Source: Acidobacteriota bacterium (GTDB lineage Bacteria; Acidobacteriota; Terriglobia; Terriglobales; Acidobacteriaceae). From it: 37,795 nucleotides of DNA. Below the pieces are notes generated by a model. It saw nothing but the letters and a program-made list of their open reading frames with translations, was not told the origin of the DNA and did no database searches. The stretch spans positions 1 through 37,795 of the forward strand of contig JABCYV010000015.1 in assembly GCA_013290025.1 (NCBI GenBank). Direction: 5' to 3'. Positions 27,915 through 35,862 of the stretch are shown here, piece by piece (position 1 is the stretch's first letter; every line of letters begins with the position of its first letter). The position numbers and the translations under genes are program-made.

Positions 27915-28736
27915 ATGAAAGTCGTTCTCTTTTGCGGGGGAGCCGGCATGCGACTCCGTGGATACTCCGACGAAGTCCCCAAACCCATGGTGCAGATCGG
28001 GATGCGACCGATTCTGTGGCACCTGATGAAATATTACGCTCACTTCGGGCACAAGGACTTCATCCTCTGCCTGGGATACAAGGGCAACGTCATCAAGGAC
28101 TACTTCCTTCGCTACGATGAATCCGTCTCTAACGATTTTGTCTGGTCGAGAGGTGGAAAGAACATCGAGTATTTGAATCGTGACATTGACGATTGGACGA
28201 TCACTTTCGTGGAAACCGGAGCAAATGCCAATATCGGGGAGCGCCTGAAGGCCATTGAATCCTACCTCCAGGGCGAAGAAATGTTTCTGGCAAACTACGC
28301 CGACGGACTCAGCGACGTTCAACTCCCCGATATGCTGGAAACGTTCCGCCAAAGTAATGCTGCGGCTTCTCTACTCCTGGTCCAGCCCACCGCGAGTTTC
28401 GACATTGTTAGCGCCGGCCCCGGGGGGATGGTCCGGGACATTTCCGCGCTGAGCCGTACGGACATTTGGATCAATGGCGGCTTCTTCATCATGCGCAATG
28501 AGATTTTCCGGCACATTCGGCCAGGCGAAGAACTGGTACGGGAGCCGTTTCAGCGACTGATTGAGAAACAGGCTTTGTTAGCCTACAAGTACACCGGCTT
28601 CTGGCAGTGCATGGATACCTTTAAGGACAAGGAGCGCCTGGAGGAACTGGATCAAGGCGGGGCACCCTGGAAGATCTGGAACCCGGTCGCCAAAGCAAAC
28701 TCGAAGCCCCCGGCGGTGGCGTCGGCTCGGGTATGA
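27915..28736 (+). CDS. rfbF: Glucose-1-phosphate cytidylyltransferase
   Basis: This 273-residue protein has FCGGAGMRLRGYSDEVPKPM, the nucleotidyltransferase signature with the catalytic arginine and lysine, then FILCLGYKGNVIKDYF and ERLKAIESYLQGEEMF as in RfbF/AscA/DdhA enzymes. The reaction is glucose-1-phosphate plus CTP to CDP-glucose. In known pathways the next step is CDP-glucose 4,6-dehydratase (RfbG), which is not present in this window. Its stop overlaps the PIG-L gene by 4 bases (ATGA). The family is confident. The substrate sugar could vary. Confidence 0.92.
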   Translation: MKVVLFCGGAGMRLRGYSDEVPKPMVQIGMRPILWHLMKYYAHFGHKDFILCLGYKGNVIKDYFLRYDESVSNDFVWSRGGKNIEYLNRDIDDWTITFVETGANANIGERLKAIESYLQGEEMFLANYADGLSDVQLPDMLETFRQSNAAASLLLVQPTASFDIVSAGPGGMVRDISALSRTDIWINGGFFIMRNEIFRHIRPGEELVREPFQRLIEKQALLAYKYTGFWQCMDTFKDKERLEELDQGGAPWKIWNPVAKANSKPPAVASARV

Positions 28737-29383
28737 TCCATCTAAACTTGGACCTCAGGGCCACGACGTCGTTGACAGTCCTGTGCCTGGGCGCCCACTG
28801 TGATGACATAGAAATCGGTTGTGGGGGAACGATTCTCCGGTTGGCCGAGCAGTGCCCAGGTTGCGAGTTTCACTGGGCGGTCTTTAGTGCCACTGGCGTT
28901 CGAGCGGTCGAGGCGCAAAGCGCGGCCGCGCTGTTCGCTGGGTCCCACCTGAAGGCTCCTCTATTGAAAACTTTTGAGGACGGGTACCTCCCGTATTGGG
29001 GGGCCGATGTCAAAACAGTTTTTGAAAGGGAACTGAAGCAACTGTCTCCTGATCTAGTATTCACCCACAATGGCCAAGACGCGCACCAGGACCATCGCTT
29101 GATAGCGGAATTGACCTGGAATACGTTTCGTGACCACTTGATTCTGGAGTACGAAATTCCAAAATACGACGGCGATATTGGACGGCCAAGCGTGTTTGCT
29201 CCCCTGGAGCAAGAGGTCTACGAGAAAAAAGTCAGATACATTATGGATGTCTTCCAGTCCCAGCGCACGAAACGCTGGTTTCAGCCCGAAACATTTCTGT
29301 CTCTCATGCGCCTGCGAGGTATGGAATGTAATTCCCCCAGCGGCTACGCTGAGGCCTTTTATTGCCGCAAGATGGTTTTGTAA
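28733..29383 (+). CDS. PIG-L/LmbE-family deacetylase
   Basis: This 216-residue protein starts in the ATGA overlap with rfbF. It has LCLGAHCDDIEIGCGGTIL, in which the AHxDD zinc motif is intact, and THNGQDAHQDHRLI, the second histidine motif. PIG-L enzymes hydrolyse N-acetyl groups from GlcNAc in lipids or nucleotide sugars. Here it probably deacetylates an amino sugar intermediate in the CDP-sugar or repeat-unit pathway. The next gene starts at the base after its stop. The family is confident; the substrate is not known. Confidence 0.92.
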   Translation: MIHLNLDLRATTSLTVLCLGAHCDDIEIGCGGTILRLAEQCPGCEFHWAVFSATGVRAVEAQSAAALFAGSHLKAPLLKTFEDGYLPYWGADVKTVFERELKQLSPDLVFTHNGQDAHQDHRLIAELTWNTFRDHLILEYEIPKYDGDIGRPSVFAPLEQEVYEKKVRYIMDVFQSQRTKRWFQPETFLSLMRLRGMECNSPSGYAEAFYCRKMVL

Positions 29384-30862
29384 ATGAAGGATCTGAAAGA
29401 GAAGACGATTCGTGGAGGACTGGCAAGAATCATAGCCCAAGGCGTCAACTTTGCGTTTCGTCTGGGTTCGCTCATGGTATTGGCGCGGTTGCTGGGTCCC
29501 CGAGACTTCGGCCTAGTGGGAATGGTCACGGCTTTTACCGGAGTGCTCGGTCTGTTCCGGGATTTCGGGCTGTCTACCGCCTCGGTCCAGCGCGCGCATG
29601 TGACCGAAGAACAGATCTCGACCCTCTTTTGGATCAATGCTTTGGTCGGAGTCCTCCTTGCAGTTCTAGTCTCTGCCCTTGCTCCCGTAATTGCGAGTTT
29701 TTACCACGAGCCTCGCTTGGTGTGGGTGGCAGTGGTTTTGGCAACAGGATTTCTGTTCAACGCAGCTGGCGTCCAGCACTCGGCGATTCTGCAACGCGAA
29801 CTACGCTTTACTGCCCTGGCGGTGATCAGCACCGTGGCGTTGGTTGTAAGTACTGTGGTCGCCATCTGCTTGGCCGAGCTTGGTTACGGCTACTGGGCCC
29901 TCGTGGCGATGACTGTCGCGCTTCCGCTCATTAACACCATTGGATGCTGGATAACTACAAAGTGGATTCCGGGGGCGCCACGGCGGCGAGTCGGCATTCG
30001 GTCGATGATGCGCTTTGGCGGCACCATTACTTTGAATGGCCTTGTCGTTTACGTTGCCTACAATCTGGAGAAGGTCCTTTTAGGCCGGTTCTGGGGAGCC
30101 GACGCCATTGGGATTTATGGCCGCGCCTATCAGCTGATCAACATCCCGACCGACAACATGAATTCTGCGGTCGGGGAAGTTGCCTTTTCGGCGTTGTCAC
30201 GGGTTCAGGACGATCCAAGCCGGCTCCGAAGCTACTTCTTGAAAGGGTACTCTCTCGTCATCGGTGTAACCTTACCGATCACGCTGGCTTGCGCTCTTTT
30301 CTCGAACGATCTCATTTTTGTTCTGCTCGGACCAAAGTGGACGGGGGCAGCGGCAATTTTTCGTCTGCTGGCTCCGACCATCTTGATCTTTGCGATGATT
30401 AATCCTCTGGGGTGGTTGCTTTTGTCCCTTGGGTTGGTCGGACGGAGTTTGAAGATCGCCTTGGTGATCGCTCCTCTAGTCATTACAGGTTACGTTGCAG
30501 GATTGCCCTACGGAGTCAAGGGAGTAGCTCTGGGCTACTCGTTGGCCATGACCTTGTGGGTTATCCCACATATCGTTTGGTGTGTGCACGGTACCGGTGT
30601 TTCGGTGCGAGATATAGGGCTGACCGTGAGTCGGCCGCTATTGTCGGGCGTAGTGGCTGCTTTGCTCGCCTTCGGAGTGCAAATGTTTTACGGCCAGTCA
30701 TTGCGTCCGATTGCGAGACTTGCATTAGGCGGCACTGTCTTGTTCAGCGCATACCTTGCAACGCTGCTATACGTTATGGGTCAGAAGGCCCTATATCTGG
30801 ATCTGATTCGAGGATTCCGGCGGCGTTCGGTAGTAACCGACGAGGTTCTGGCTTCGGTGTAA
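29384..30862 (+). CDS. MOP-superfamily polysaccharide flippase (WzxC-like), copy 2
   Basis: This 492-residue polytopic protein begins at the base after the PIG-L stop. It has LARIIAQGVNFAFRLGSL and VLARLLGPRDFGLVGMV, the beginning typical of WzxC-like flippases, and FRDFGLSTASVQR after helix 2. About twelve to fourteen hydrophobic segments follow. Together with the flippase at 11462, the locus has two unrelated-looking exporters, which suggests either two different repeat units or redundancy. The inverted repeat at its stop codon is noted separately. Confidence 0.9.
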   Translation: MKDLKEKTIRGGLARIIAQGVNFAFRLGSLMVLARLLGPRDFGLVGMVTAFTGVLGLFRDFGLSTASVQRAHVTEEQISTLFWINALVGVLLAVLVSALAPVIASFYHEPRLVWVAVVLATGFLFNAAGVQHSAILQRELRFTALAVISTVALVVSTVVAICLAELGYGYWALVAMTVALPLINTIGCWITTKWIPGAPRRRVGIRSMMRFGGTITLNGLVVYVAYNLEKVLLGRFWGADAIGIYGRAYQLINIPTDNMNSAVGEVAFSALSRVQDDPSRLRSYFLKGYSLVIGVTLPITLACALFSNDLIFVLLGPKWTGAAAIFRLLAPTILIFAMINPLGWLLLSLGLVGRSLKIALVIAPLVITGYVAGLPYGVKGVALGYSLAMTLWVIPHIVWCVHGTGVSVRDIGLTVSRPLLSGVVAALLAFGVQMFYGQSLRPIARLALGGTVLFSAYLATLLYVMGQKALYLDLIRGFRRRSVVTDEVLASV

Positions 30863-30883
30863 GCCACCGAAAAAAGCGCTTTT
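30853..30883 (+). repeat. Hairpin at the flippase stop codon plus a perfect palindrome
   Basis: TTCGGTG (30853-30859) and CACCGAA (30865-30871) form a perfect 7-base-pair stem with the loop TAAGC, which includes the stop codon TAA at 30860-30862. Directly after it, AAAAGCGCTTTT at 30872-30883 is a perfect 12-base palindrome ending in four Ts. It may be a weak terminator or a protein-binding site, but it is not a canonical intrinsic terminator. Confidence 0.4.
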
Positions 30884-30940
30884 AATGCGAACCAGCTTAG
30901 TTTCTCTTCATTTAACCGACAATAAGAGGATAGTACACGA

Positions 30941-32425
30941 GTGGTGCTAGATGAGGGTATTGGCGTGCAGCAACAGCCCGAGCGGTGTTTGGAAGCAGAC
31001 TCTGGGTCGTGCGAGAGCGCACTGAAGACTGCCGATACCCTCAGCCGAGCCCTGAACGATCGTTATCGTTTTCCGAAAGGCTTCCTGAATTTTGCTTTAG
31101 ATGGGAATCTGTCCACTGAAAAGGGATACTTCCGATTCGGTTCAAATGCAATCTGCTATGGCCGTTCCACTAGGGGAAAGCGCAAACCTGAGGTCGGGTC
31201 CGACCTCTACGATGCCCTCAATGACGTCACGGTAAACGACGGCAAACTCACGTTGCCATTCGACCCCTCTGAGGTAATCGATAACCTTCGCCTGGAGCGT
31301 TATGCAAGCGGCTGTGGTGCGCGCTACAGTTTCGAGAACATTCTCCGGAAGCTGTATTACCTGGTAAGGCCGCTTACCAATCCCCGTGTGCGAAGACAGG
31401 TTAAGAGGTTCCGGGCGAGCAATTGGAATAAGCTGCCCTTCCCTCAGTGGCCTGTAGATACCACTGTCGAGAATATTTGCCAGCGGCTCCTGCGTTTGTC
31501 TATGGCCGCCAAAGGCGTGGATCGCGTGCCATTCGTCTGGTTCTGGCCCCAAGGTGCTCAGGGCTGTGTTGTGATGACACATGATGTCGAGACCGAGGCG
31601 GGAAGAGATGCTTGTGCCGCCCTAATGGACCTGGACGATGAATACGGAATTAAGGCTTCCTTCAATATCGTTCCCGAGGAACGTTATACGGTATCTTCGG
31701 CTTTCCTGGCTGCGGTTCGAAGCCGGGGGTTTGAAATTGGTATCCAGGATTTGAACCATGATGGTTGGCTCTTTGACGGCCGGAAAGAATTTCTTCGTCG
31801 GGCGAAGATCATCAACCGCTACGCGAGTGATTATGGCGCCGAGGGGTTCCGGGCCGGAGCCCTTTATCGAAATCCCGAGTGGTATCACGCCTTCAGTTTC
31901 TCTTTCGACATGTCCATACCTAATGTCGCGCATCTGGATCCCCAGCGTGGTGGTTGTTGCACCGTGATGCCTTATTTTATCGGGGATATCCTCGAACTCC
32001 CGGTCACCACGACTCAAGACTACATGTTGTTTCATCTTTTGAATCACCGCTCGATCGCCTTATGGAAAAACCAGATCGACCTAATCTTGAAAAGCAACGG
32101 TTTGGCCAGCTTCATCGTTCATCCTGACTATGTGTTGGAGCCGGATACCAGATCCATCTACCAGGAATTGTTGAACAACCTCCGAAGGTTGCGTCAGGAA
32201 ACAAACGTTTGGTTTGCCCTTCCGGCTAAGGTCAATCGTTGGTGGCGGGCTCGAAGCCAGATGCGGATCGTGAGAGATGGGGATTCATGGCGAATTGTCG
32301 GTCAAGGGGCACACCGCGCGGTGCTAGCGTACGCGAACAACGTTGATGGCAAACTAGTGTACCAACTGGCACCCACCCCTGGGAATTCATGCGCCGCGGA
32401 TGATGACATCATATCCCTCGAATAG
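30941..32425 (+). CDS. Large NodB-fold polysaccharide deacetylase-like protein
   Basis: This 494-residue protein starts at GTG. A poorly conserved N-terminal region of about 200 residues precedes VVMTHDVETEAGRD (His214, Asp215, Glu217), the first motif of EPS-type polysaccharide deacetylases. It continues with FEIGIQDLNHDGWLF (Asp270, His273, Asp274), GFRAGALYRNPEW (motif 3 area) and FIVHPDYVLEPD. The N-terminus has no signal peptide. It belongs with deacetylases that modify capsule or EPS sugars, and it is the longest of three NodB-fold proteins here. Its end overlaps the next gene by 26 bases, which suggests coupling. Confidence 0.8.
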   Translation: MVLDEGIGVQQQPERCLEADSGSCESALKTADTLSRALNDRYRFPKGFLNFALDGNLSTEKGYFRFGSNAICYGRSTRGKRKPEVGSDLYDALNDVTVNDGKLTLPFDPSEVIDNLRLERYASGCGARYSFENILRKLYYLVRPLTNPRVRRQVKRFRASNWNKLPFPQWPVDTTVENICQRLLRLSMAAKGVDRVPFVWFWPQGAQGCVVMTHDVETEAGRDACAALMDLDDEYGIKASFNIVPEERYTVSSAFLAAVRSRGFEIGIQDLNHDGWLFDGRKEFLRRAKIINRYASDYGAEGFRAGALYRNPEWYHAFSFSFDMSIPNVAHLDPQRGGCCTVMPYFIGDILELPVTTTQDYMLFHLLNHRSIALWKNQIDLILKSNGLASFIVHPDYVLEPDTRSIYQELLNNLRRLRQETNVWFALPAKVNRWWRARSQMRIVRDGDSWRIVGQGAHRAVLAYANNVDGKLVYQLAPTPGNSCAADDDIISLE

Positions 32426-34079
32426 AGTAGGAGTAAGGTTGGGGATTGTCCTGCTCTTGAGCGCGTGTGTTGCGCTGAATGGGTGTGCCCGTGACAGGCG
32501 CGCGACGCTCTCGCATGTGTCTTTTTCTCAGTCTGACCAGACCGTAAAGGCGTACGATTTCGTGGAGGTGACCGCGAACGTTTCGTCTCCCCGTGCCACT
32601 AACCCTTTTACGGATGTGGCTTTCAGTGGGTGGTTCGAGTCGGTTAATGGACAGAAGCGCTGGAAGGTGGATGGGTTCTGTGACGCGGAAGACGGCAGCG
32701 TGTTTCGTATACGATTCATGCCGCCGATGCCGGGGGAATACAGATACTTCGTGGAGTATCGGCAGGGGGACGGGAGCCAGACTTCGACAGGCACGTTTCA
32801 CGCAACTGAGGGAAATCGTCGTGGTCCAATCCGGGTGGATTCTCAATACCCTTGGCATTTCATATGGGAGGGTACCGGGGAGCATTACTTTTTCAACGGC
32901 ACCACCGCGTACTGGCTTATGGGGTGGTCGGATGAAAGGGTGATCCACGCAGTTATCGAGCGGCTCTACAACTTGAAAATCAATCGAGTGCGGGTTACGG
33001 TCGCCGGCCGGACCAATGTGTTCTACGGCGAACCCGTCATGGTTGGTCCTAATTGGACGGTCTTCATCACGCCATGGCCGGCCCATTTGCCTGAAGACAT
33101 CTTCCATCCGGGCTTCGATTACACCCGATTTTACCTGCCCTATTGGCAGAAGTTCGAACGTGCGCTCCGACTCGCTCGTGACCGGGACATAATTATTTCT
33201 CTGGTCCTGGATATGGATAACAGTCGGATTCACCCCGAAGCTGGAAGCGAAGACGAGCGCCGATTTCTGCGTTACGCTGTCGCACGTTTCGGAGCGTTCT
33301 CTAACATTACCTGGGATCTCGGCGATGATCTGGATCAGTATAGGAGCGTCTCGTGGACGCACCATACCGGGGAGATGATCGAGGAATGGGATCCGTACCA
33401 GCATCTAGCCACAAGTCATCCTGTGAACAACCGTCATCAGGATCTCACCGCGGGTTGGTTTGGCTTCACCTCATTTCAGGAATGGTCGAGAGACCAGCAC
33501 GCTTTCATGCTGAGCCAGCGAACACGACAGAAAGCGCTCGGCCGGATTATTCCCCAAACCAATGAAGAGTACGGCTATGAAGACCACTATCCGCTGTGGG
33601 CGCAGGGACCTGGATCGGAATCAGCCGACACCTTGCGCCGAACCGCATGGGAAATTGTCATGGCTGGGGGCTACCAAACCACAGGCGAGACCGCACGGCG
33701 GGGGACGAACGTCTGGCCGGATACCGGCGGCGGCTGGATGAATGGTCGTGGTGATGACAGTATGACAATGCTTCAGGGTTATGCGCACCTGGTGGAGTTT
33801 TTCACCGGCTTCGAATGGTGGAAGACCGAGCCTCACGATGAGCTGGTCACACGTGCCGCGTATTGCATTGCCAAACCTGGAGAGATGTACGCAGCGTATC
33901 TGCCGCACGGCGGTACGGTTACGATTCGGCTGCGCGCTGGCCGTTACGAAGGAACGTGGTTTAACACCTCAACCGGCGACAGGACACCCTTACCGCCCGC
34001 TGAGGGCCCGGTATGGACTTCACCCGCGGCGCCTGACAGTAATGATTGGGCTCTTCTGTTGAAGAGGAAGCAGGTCTAG
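32400..34079 (+). CDS. DUF5060/DUF4038-type glycoside hydrolase-like lipoprotein
   Basis: This 559-residue protein has a lipoprotein signal: a hydrophobic core then ACVALNGCARD, with Cys29 the lipidated residue of an LNGC lipobox. An N-terminal Ig-like region (about 40-140, with FVEVTANVSS and FMPPMPGEYRYFVEY) matches DUF5060. The central TIM-barrel-like domain (YFFNGTTAYWLMGWSDERV, NLKINRVRVTVAGRTNVFY, FSNITWDLGDDLDQY) matches DUF4038/apiosidase-like (GH140-related) enzymes. A C-terminal beta domain follows. It would sit on the outside of a membrane and cut or trim polysaccharide. ATG 32403 is an alternative start. Substrate not predicted. Confidence 0.8.
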   Translation: MMTSYPSNRVGVRLGIVLLLSACVALNGCARDRRATLSHVSFSQSDQTVKAYDFVEVTANVSSPRATNPFTDVAFSGWFESVNGQKRWKVDGFCDAEDGSVFRIRFMPPMPGEYRYFVEYRQGDGSQTSTGTFHATEGNRRGPIRVDSQYPWHFIWEGTGEHYFFNGTTAYWLMGWSDERVIHAVIERLYNLKINRVRVTVAGRTNVFYGEPVMVGPNWTVFITPWPAHLPEDIFHPGFDYTRFYLPYWQKFERALRLARDRDIIISLVLDMDNSRIHPEAGSEDERRFLRYAVARFGAFSNITWDLGDDLDQYRSVSWTHHTGEMIEEWDPYQHLATSHPVNNRHQDLTAGWFGFTSFQEWSRDQHAFMLSQRTRQKALGRIIPQTNEEYGYEDHYPLWAQGPGSESADTLRRTAWEIVMAGGYQTTGETARRGTNVWPDTGGGWMNGRGDDSMTMLQGYAHLVEFFTGFEWWKTEPHDELVTRAAYCIAKPGEMYAAYLPHGGTVTIRLRAGRYEGTWFNTSTGDRTPLPPAEGPVWTSPAAPDSNDWALLLKRKQV

Positions 34080-34131
34080 GTCGGAAAATAATGGACACGC
34101 ACGACGAGCACTTGAAGGAGTACTGCCTAAC

Positions 34132-34881
34132 TTGGCGCCTGAACAAATCGATCCTACTAGTCGGTTGACCGGGCGGGTGGCCGTGGTGACCGGAGCGAGC
34201 AGAGGGATTGGGCGTGCTATCGCGTTGGCATTGGCGCGTCAAGGGGTGAAGTTGTGCATCTTAGGTAGAGACCCGAGCAAGCTAGCTGAGACGGCGATCG
34301 AAGTTCGGCGATATGCACCAGCGACCTGCTTTCAAATCGACTTGACCGTTGAAAAACAGCTTCAACCGCTTCTACAGTACCTGCAGAAGGAGGGAGGTAA
34401 ACTAGATATTCTGATTCACAGTGCGGGCATCATTCATCAGAGCTCATTGGAGAATGCCCGCATTGAGGATTTGGATGCGCAGTACGCGACCAATGTCCGC
34501 GCGCCTTATAGGATGACTCAACAGTTGCTGCCATCGTTGACCGCTGCAAGTGGGCAGATCGTTTTCATCAACTCCAGCGTTGGACTCAAGGTCACGCGAC
34601 CTGAAGTGGGGCAGTATAGTGCCACCAAGCATGCGCTTAGAGCAGTCGCCGACAGCCTGCGTGAAGAGGTCAATCGTAAGGGGATTCGGGTGCTCACCGT
34701 CAATCTTGGGCGCACGGCATCCGAGATGCAAGAGGCAGTTCACAGACAGGAAGGACGGACCTACGATCCGACGAAGCTTTTGCAGCCCGAGGACGTAGCT
34801 TCAGTAATTGTTCACTCACTATCGTTACCGCCCACGGCCGAAGTGACCGACGTTTCCATCCGGCCGATGATCCGCACATAG
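34132..34881 (+). CDS. Classical short-chain dehydrogenase/reductase
   Basis: This 249-residue protein starts at TTG 34132, with AAGGAG at 34115-34120 eleven bases upstream; no in-frame ATG is nearby. It has AVVTGASRGIGRAIA (TGxxxGxG cofactor motif), DILIHSAGI, IVFINSS and the active-site YSATKHALR (Tyr-x-x-x-Lys). Classical SDRs reduce or oxidise alcohol/ketone groups with NAD(P)H. Its location after the hydrolase gene suggests a role in the polysaccharide pathway, but it could also be a house enzyme. The substrate is unknown. Confidence 0.88.
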   Translation: MAPEQIDPTSRLTGRVAVVTGASRGIGRAIALALARQGVKLCILGRDPSKLAETAIEVRRYAPATCFQIDLTVEKQLQPLLQYLQKEGGKLDILIHSAGIIHQSSLENARIEDLDAQYATNVRAPYRMTQQLLPSLTAASGQIVFINSSVGLKVTRPEVGQYSATKHALRAVADSLREEVNRKGIRVLTVNLGRTASEMQEAVHRQEGRTYDPTKLLQPEDVASVIVHSLSLPPTAEVTDVSIRPMIRT

Positions 34882-34960
34882 CAGCCGACGTCGCTCGAAG
34901 CGTGCAAATGATGCCACCCGAGCGCCTGGGGCAAGTGTTGATGGGTCGCCAATACGACCA

Positions 34961-35431
34961 TCACTGCAAACGCTTACCCAGCGTCCCGGTTCCCGTGTCC
35001 GTTTCGCACTTGCCGGTGGCACTCCCGTTGCTGACATAGTTCAGCGTCAGCACCGTACCTGTATTGTCAGGCTTGCCTCGAAACATGATACTGCCGCCAT
35101 CTGCATCACTACCCGCAAGAACTACTTTCGATCCGGTAATCGTGACCTGAAGGCGCGGGTCTTTTATGCAGTCCGACTCTAAGCTTGACGTGGCGGACAA
35201 GACCCCGTTCGAATCTGGAGCGATGACTATAGTGATCGTGAAGGGATTAGCGTTTTGATGTTTGGGCAGGAAAGTGCCTGACCATGTGCCTTGAAGGTCG
35301 AGTGTAGTTGCTGTCGTGGACTCGGACTTAGGATTGTTCGTGTGTTCTTCTGCCGCAGCGGCACTGCTCTGTATCCAGAAAACTGAAATTGCGAAAATGC
35401 AAAACAAAAGACTGAAACCCTTACTCCTCAT
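34961..35431 (-). CDS. Small secreted protein, function unknown
   Basis: This is the only convincing minus-strand gene. The 156-residue protein has a signal peptide (MRSKGFSLLFCIFAISVFW up to SSAAAAEE) and a beta-rich mature part with LDLQGTWSGTF, which recalls the start of lipocalin-like or similar small beta-barrel domains seen in Acidobacteriota. Later segments ITIVIAPDSNGVLSATSS and GTVLTLNYVSNG also look like beta strands. CGGAG lies about 7 bases before the ATG. It converges with the SDR gene upstream. I do not recognise the family. Confidence 0.65.
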   Translation of the reverse strand: MRSKGFSLLFCIFAISVFWIQSSAAAAEEHTNNPKSESTTATTLDLQGTWSGTFLPKHQNANPFTITIVIAPDSNGVLSATSSLESDCIKDPRLQVTITGSKVVLAGSDADGGSIMFRGKPDNTGTVLTLNYVSNGSATGKCETDTGTGTLGKRLQ

Positions 35432-35601
35432 GCTGATTCTCCGTTGGCAACATAGAACCGTGGGCTTTCGAGGGGAACCGTTGCTCGCGTGAAAACCTCA
35501 AGAGACCAAACTGAGCCGTGGTGATTAGGCATGTTGGTCGAAATCAGCCGGCACAAAGAGGGGGGAGGCGGTGTTGGCGGCCAGAAACACTGCTCGGCGT
35601 A

Positions 35602-35607
35602 ATTATA
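35602..35607 (-). promoter_or_regulatory. Candidate -10 box for the minus-strand secreted protein
   Basis: The minus strand reads TATAAT here, a perfect -10 element. The matching -35 position (35625-35630) reads TAGCGA and is poor. The start codon is about 170 bases downstream. Confidence 0.3.
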
Positions 35608-35714
35608 CATTAAAATGTCGCTGATCGCTAGATTACGATTGCTAATTCTCTCTGGCAATCCGCGTGGAAACCGTAATCACTGGGGTTTATCTGAAGTATT
35701 TGGCAAGGCTGAAC

Positions 35715-35741
35715 TTGACAGCTCAACCCGGACGGGATAAG
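35715..35741 (+). promoter_or_regulatory. Candidate promoter for the galactose-oxidase-like gene
   Basis: TTGACA at 35715-35720 is a perfect -35 box. GATAAG at 35736-35741, 15 bases further, matches four of six -10 positions, but the spacing is short. It lies about 120 bases before the start codon. Confidence 0.3.
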
Positions 35742-35862
35742 CTCCCACGACGGCTTGCCGAGCAGTATCTAACCCCCCCGATTTTTAGTTGATTAGAGAT
35801 AAAAGTCCCTCCCCTGAATCTATCTGCCGCTGAACCCTTCTACCGAACGAGGTGTCTCTCGC

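Larger units (their letters stand above)
35432..35862. other. Divergent intergenic region with candidate promoters
   Basis: This 431-base region separates the minus-strand secreted protein from the galactose-oxidase-like gene, so promoters for both should lie here. I see no convincing gene. The reading frame on the minus strand at 35428-35658 has no recognisable features. AT-rich patches lie at about 35600-35655 and 35775-35812. Confidence 0.5.

Noticed and set aside
29362-29934. Plus-strand open frame of 190 codons in another frame of the second flippase
   Set aside because: It is rich in Arg, Ser and Gly and lacks hydrophobic helices, while the overlapping frame has a full set of flippase membrane segments.
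32409-33404. Long minus-strand open frame (331 codons) opposite the lipoprotein hydrolase gene
   Set aside because: It lies wholly inside a gene with clear lipobox and domain motifs on the plus strand, has no recognisable motifs and no good ribosome binding site. It is an antisense shadow of a GC-rich gene.
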